DNA of 41,446 bases from an uncultured Chloroflexota bacterium (GTDB lineage Bacteria > Chloroflexota > Anaerolineae > Anaerolineales > UBA4823). Under the pieces are notes generated by a model. That model made no database searches. It saw only the letters and a program-made list of their open reading frames with translations, and was not told the DNA's origin. Below are positions 39,552-41,446 of the stretch, piece by piece. Position numbers and translations under genes: made by a program. How positions within the stretch are numbered: position 1 is the first letter of the stretch; every line of letters starts with the position of its first letter. The stretch is from contig CAIQIV010000489.1 in assembly GCA_903871905.1 (NCBI GenBank), positions 1-41,446 on the forward strand, written 5' to 3'.

Positions 39552-40182
39552 AGACCAGGAATTTGGCGGTGGAGGCTGCCCGGCTGGCGTCAGTGGCATA
39601 TCCATCAGCGCCTATGGATCTGGCATAATCCTCAGTCACCGGTGCGCCGCCGATCATTACCTTCACGTTCTTTCGCAGGCCCGCCTCGCCCAGGGCTTTG
39701 ATCGTCATCTCCATCTTGGGCATGGTAGTGGTCAGCAAGGCGGACATGGCGACGATTTGCGGGGTATGCTTCCGGGCGGCTTCGACAAATTTATCCGGAG
39801 ACACGTCGGTACCCAGGTCAACGATCTCGAAGCCTGCACCTTCCATCATCATAGCCACCAGGTTTTTACCGATGTCATGTAGATCGCCCTGGACGGTACC
39901 AATGATCACTTTACCCATAGAGGCGACATTGGAAGCTACGAGCAAAGGTTTTAAAAGAGACAGCCCAGCCTGCATGGCGCGAGCCGAGATCAACATTTCG
40001 GGGACGAAATATTCGCCGCACTCGAACAGGTTCCCAACTTCTGCCATAGCCGGGATCAAGCCCTGGGTGAGGATCTCTTCTGCTGATAGGCCGGCATCCA
40101 GGGCGCTTTGCACGTGTTGGTGAGAAGCTTTTTGATCGCCGTCAAGGATTGCTTGATAAACCGGTTGTAATTTGGGGTCCAT
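39550..40182 (-). CDS. Corrinoid (B12-binding) protein, MtaC/MttC family
   Basis: The 210-aa product has an N-terminal four-helix cap domain (1-85; LIPAMAEVGNLFECGEYFVP, EMLISARAM) and a Rossmann-like B12-binding domain. The base-off motif is GTVQGDLHDIGKNLV (Asp100, His102, Gly105), followed by DLGTDVSPDKFVEAARKH and VMIGGAPVTEDYA. It carries the methyl group between a substrate methyltransferase and an acceptor enzyme. ATG 40182 is chosen because AAGGAG lies 7 nt upstream; two upstream in-frame starts are less suited. A promoter with extended -10 lies at 40278-40249. The methyltransferase partner is downstream. Confidence 0.95.
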   Translation of the reverse strand: MDPKLQPVYQAILDGDQKASHQHVQSALDAGLSAEEILTQGLIPAMAEVGNLFECGEYFVPEMLISARAMQAGLSLLKPLLVASNVASMGKVIIGTVQGDLHDIGKNLVAMMMEGAGFEIVDLGTDVSPDKFVEAARKHTPQIVAMSALLTTTMPKMEMTIKALGEAGLRKNVKVMIGGAPVTEDYARSIGADGYATDASRAASTAKFLV

Positions 40183-40248
40183 TGTCATGCTCCTTATTGA
40201 TATTCCCAACTATTGATGCGGGATGTTAGCGTTCACGGTATCGCTAAA

Positions 40249-40278
40249 ATTATAGCAATTCGATATATTTCCGTTCAA
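40249..40278 (-). promoter_or_regulatory. Promoter of the corrinoid/methyltransferase operon
   Basis: On the minus strand, TTGAAC (40278-40273), an 18-nt spacer and TGC-TATAAT (hexamer 40254-40249) form an extended -10 promoter. The leader would be about 60 nt. Confidence 0.65.
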
Positions 40279-40286
40279 GTCTAAAC

Positions 40287-40305
40287 GTCATCACTTCATG
40301 ATGAC
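40287..40305 (-). terminator. Short hairpin after the deoxynucleoside kinase gene
   Basis: GTCATCA (40287-40293) and TGATGAC (40299-40305) form a 7-bp stem with loop CTTCA, 8 nt past the kinase stop on the minus strand and followed by GTTTAG. It is a weak terminator candidate. Confidence 0.4.
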
Positions 40306-40312
40306 ATTAATC

Positions 40313-40960
40313 TCACCCGATTTCCGGTGTTGGTGAGGGCGAATACTCACCCAGTTCCTGCCGGACCAGACCGACAATCCAATCCAGGTGCACCGGGTTA
40401 CCCATAAAATCTCGTTCATCAGTTGGCACAACCCGGAGTGGACACAGCGTACAGCGTGCGGCCCACTCCTCGTACAGCACATTCAACTGTTCCAGGTAGG
40501 CCTGGTCGATATCCTGTTCATAATCTCGCCCCCGGCTGCGAATGCGCTCCAACAGGGTGGGTACTGAGGCCTGCAAGTAGATCACTAGGTCTGGCGGCGG
40601 CAGGAATTCGGTCAGCACCTGGTAAAGCTCACGGTAGGCGCGGTAGTCGCGATTGTCGATCAGCCCTTTCTGATACAGGTTGTGAGCGAAAATCTCAGCA
40701 TCTTCATAGACGCTGCGGTCTTGGATCACTGAAGTGGGATGGTCAAGTAACTGGCGGTGAGCCCGCAGACGCCGGGTGAGAAAGAAGATCTGCGAGTGAA
40801 ATGCCCAGGCATGCATATCTTGATAAAAGTCAGCCAGATATGGGTTTTCAGCAACAGGCTCGTAGAACGGCTGCCACCCCAGGCGCTCACACAGCAGACC
40901 AACCAGGGTGGATTTACCTACCCCAATGTTACCGGCTACAGCGACAAACTTCTTGGTCAT
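40313..40960 (-). CDS. Deoxynucleoside kinase (dAdo/dGuo kinase family)
   Basis: The 215-aa product is a P-loop deoxynucleoside kinase in the dNTP salvage pathway. GNIGVGKS (10-17) is the P-loop. YEPVAENPYLADFYQD carries the base-catalyst Glu, RSVYEDAEIFAHNLY follows as the family DRS/E block, and the lid is IRSRGRDYEQDID. This arrangement is closest to bacterial dAK/dGK proteins rather than thymidylate kinase. ATG 40960 overlaps the stop of the preceding gene (ATGA), so the pair is translationally coupled. Base preference is undetermined. Confidence 0.94.
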   Translation of the reverse strand: MTKKFVAVAGNIGVGKSTLVGLLCERLGWQPFYEPVAENPYLADFYQDMHAWAFHSQIFFLTRRLRAHRQLLDHPTSVIQDRSVYEDAEIFAHNLYQKGLIDNRDYRAYRELYQVLTEFLPPPDLVIYLQASVPTLLERIRSRGRDYEQDIDQAYLEQLNVLYEEWAARCTLCPLRVVPTDERDFMGNPVHLDWIVGLVRQELGEYSPSPTPEIG

Positions 40961-41446
40961 TCATCCGGCTCCAGAAATGCCACAACTTTGCCCTGCTCAT
41001 CATCCATGATCAGTTCCAGGTGATGATCCGGGCGGAAGGTATCTACTTTGATCAGCCTCAAGCAGGCTGGAAAATTCTCTTCACCAGGGAAGATATTGGA
41101 CAGATGGTTCGGAGTATGATAGAAAAAATCACGGTTGAAGGAGGCATCTGCATCGTCCAGGTAAATGGCCAGGGGATAAATGTTGGATTCAAGCAGATCC
41201 TGGAAGAAATGGGTGCCGAAGGAGGGATCTGGCTCGGGCCCAATGCCCGTCCCGGTCAGTTCAACCAGGGCGCGGCTGTGATAAATGTCTCCGTACCCTA
41301 CCGAGATGCCCAGGTCAGGGGTGGATGTCCCCCAGCGTCCGGGGCCAATACAGATAAAAGTGCTCCCGGCAAGAGCAGCATTTAGGCGGCTGATTGCGAG
41401 GTTTAGGGTGGTGCGGGCTGCCTGGTTGGGCAGAGAGAAATACCCC
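40957..41446 (-). CDS. PEP/pyruvate-binding (PPDK/PPS N-domain-like) protein, C-terminal part only
   Basis: The last 162 codons of a minus-strand gene enter from the right edge. They carry IGPGRWGTSTPDLGISVGYGDI, then RALVELTG and SFGTHFFQDLLESNIYPLAIY. This block is typical of the C-terminal region of stand-alone PEP/pyruvate-binding proteins related to the ATP-grasp half of pyruvate phosphate dikinase and PEP synthase. Catalytic parts would lie outside the window, so activity cannot be judged. Its stop overlaps the deoxynucleoside kinase ATG by 4 nt. Confidence 0.8.
   Translation of the reverse strand, partial: GYFSLPNQAARTTLNLAISRLNAALAGSTFICIGPGRWGTSTPDLGISVGYGDIYHSRALVELTGTGIGPEPDPSFGTHFFQDLLESNIYPLAIYLDDADASFNRDFFYHTPNHLSNIFPGEENFPACLRLIKVDTFRPDHHLELIMDDEQGKVVAFLEPDE

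Noticed and set aside
10743-41446. Functional operon linking the PEP synthase/PPDK regulator with the PEP/pyruvate-binding protein at the right edge
   Set aside because: The two genes are 29 kb apart with many unrelated units between. A functional relation is possible but genomic linkage is not supported.

Overview
The window looks like a chromosomal stretch of an Anaerolineae-type member of the Chloroflexota. This is an inference from gene content. The clues are membrane proteins with Pro/Thr-rich linkers and a terminal beta domain, a nucleotidyl cyclase/AAA ATPase/TPR regulator, SpoVS in a non-sporulation setting, a corrinoid protein paired with a UroD-like methyltransferase, and a T-box ahead of pheST. 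Nothing resembles a prophage, integrative element, IS element, CRISPR array, rRNA or tRNA. Gene density is high, most genes are housekeeping, and many are packed with 1-17 nt overlaps.

Layout. 1-2.8 kb: an efflux adaptor (cut by the left edge) divergent from a NarL-type two-component pair. 2.8-6.3 kb: a large cyclase/ATPase/TPR regulator on the minus strand, sharing a divergent promoter with rplU. 6.3-10.4 kb: rplU-rpmA-rpmE, then tdk, hpt and a CCA-adding enzyme. The rpmE product carries an extra C-terminal domain resembling the RNA polymerase alpha-subunit CTD. 10.4-17.5 kb: a zinc-ribbon protein, the PEP synthase/PPDK regulatory protein, surE, a minus-strand group (HD hydrolase, lone receiver, coiled coil, inositol-phosphatase family), hutI, and a fumarase/aspartase-family lyase. 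17.5-22.7 kb: a tightly coupled plus-strand run (acyltransferase, yqeY, 7TM-HD phosphohydrolase, ybeY, dgkA, AP-endonuclease-like TIM barrel). 22.7-24.4 kb: a membrane-anchored protein and a parvulin-type lipoprotein. 24.5-28.9 kb: a Phe-specific T-box, pheS, pheT and a small membrane protein. 28.9-30.9 kb: two tandem related membrane proteins and a histidine phosphatase. 31-37.1 kb: spoVS, an esterase, gatC-gatA, an M3 peptidase, a 54-codon membrane ORF resembling the tail of a chromate transporter, and a ROK sugar kinase. 37.1-41.4 kb, all minus strand: an EamA transporter, a UroD-like methyltransferase with its corrinoid protein, a deoxynucleoside kinase, and the C-terminal end of a PEP/pyruvate-binding protein cut by the right edge.

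Themes. (1) Translation and its control: L21/L27/L31, PheRS under T-box control, GatCA, YbeY and the CCA enzyme. (2) Nucleotide salvage: thymidine kinase, HPRT, SurE and dNK. (3) Start signals: several first-in-operon genes have a -10 hexamer about 5-8 nt before the ATG and no convincing Shine-Dalgarno, suggesting leaderless mRNAs, while operon-internal genes use Shine-Dalgarno sites or stop/start coupling. (4) The most unusual observation is the L31-alphaCTD fusion in rpmE. All functional assignments come from reading translated sequence without database searches.
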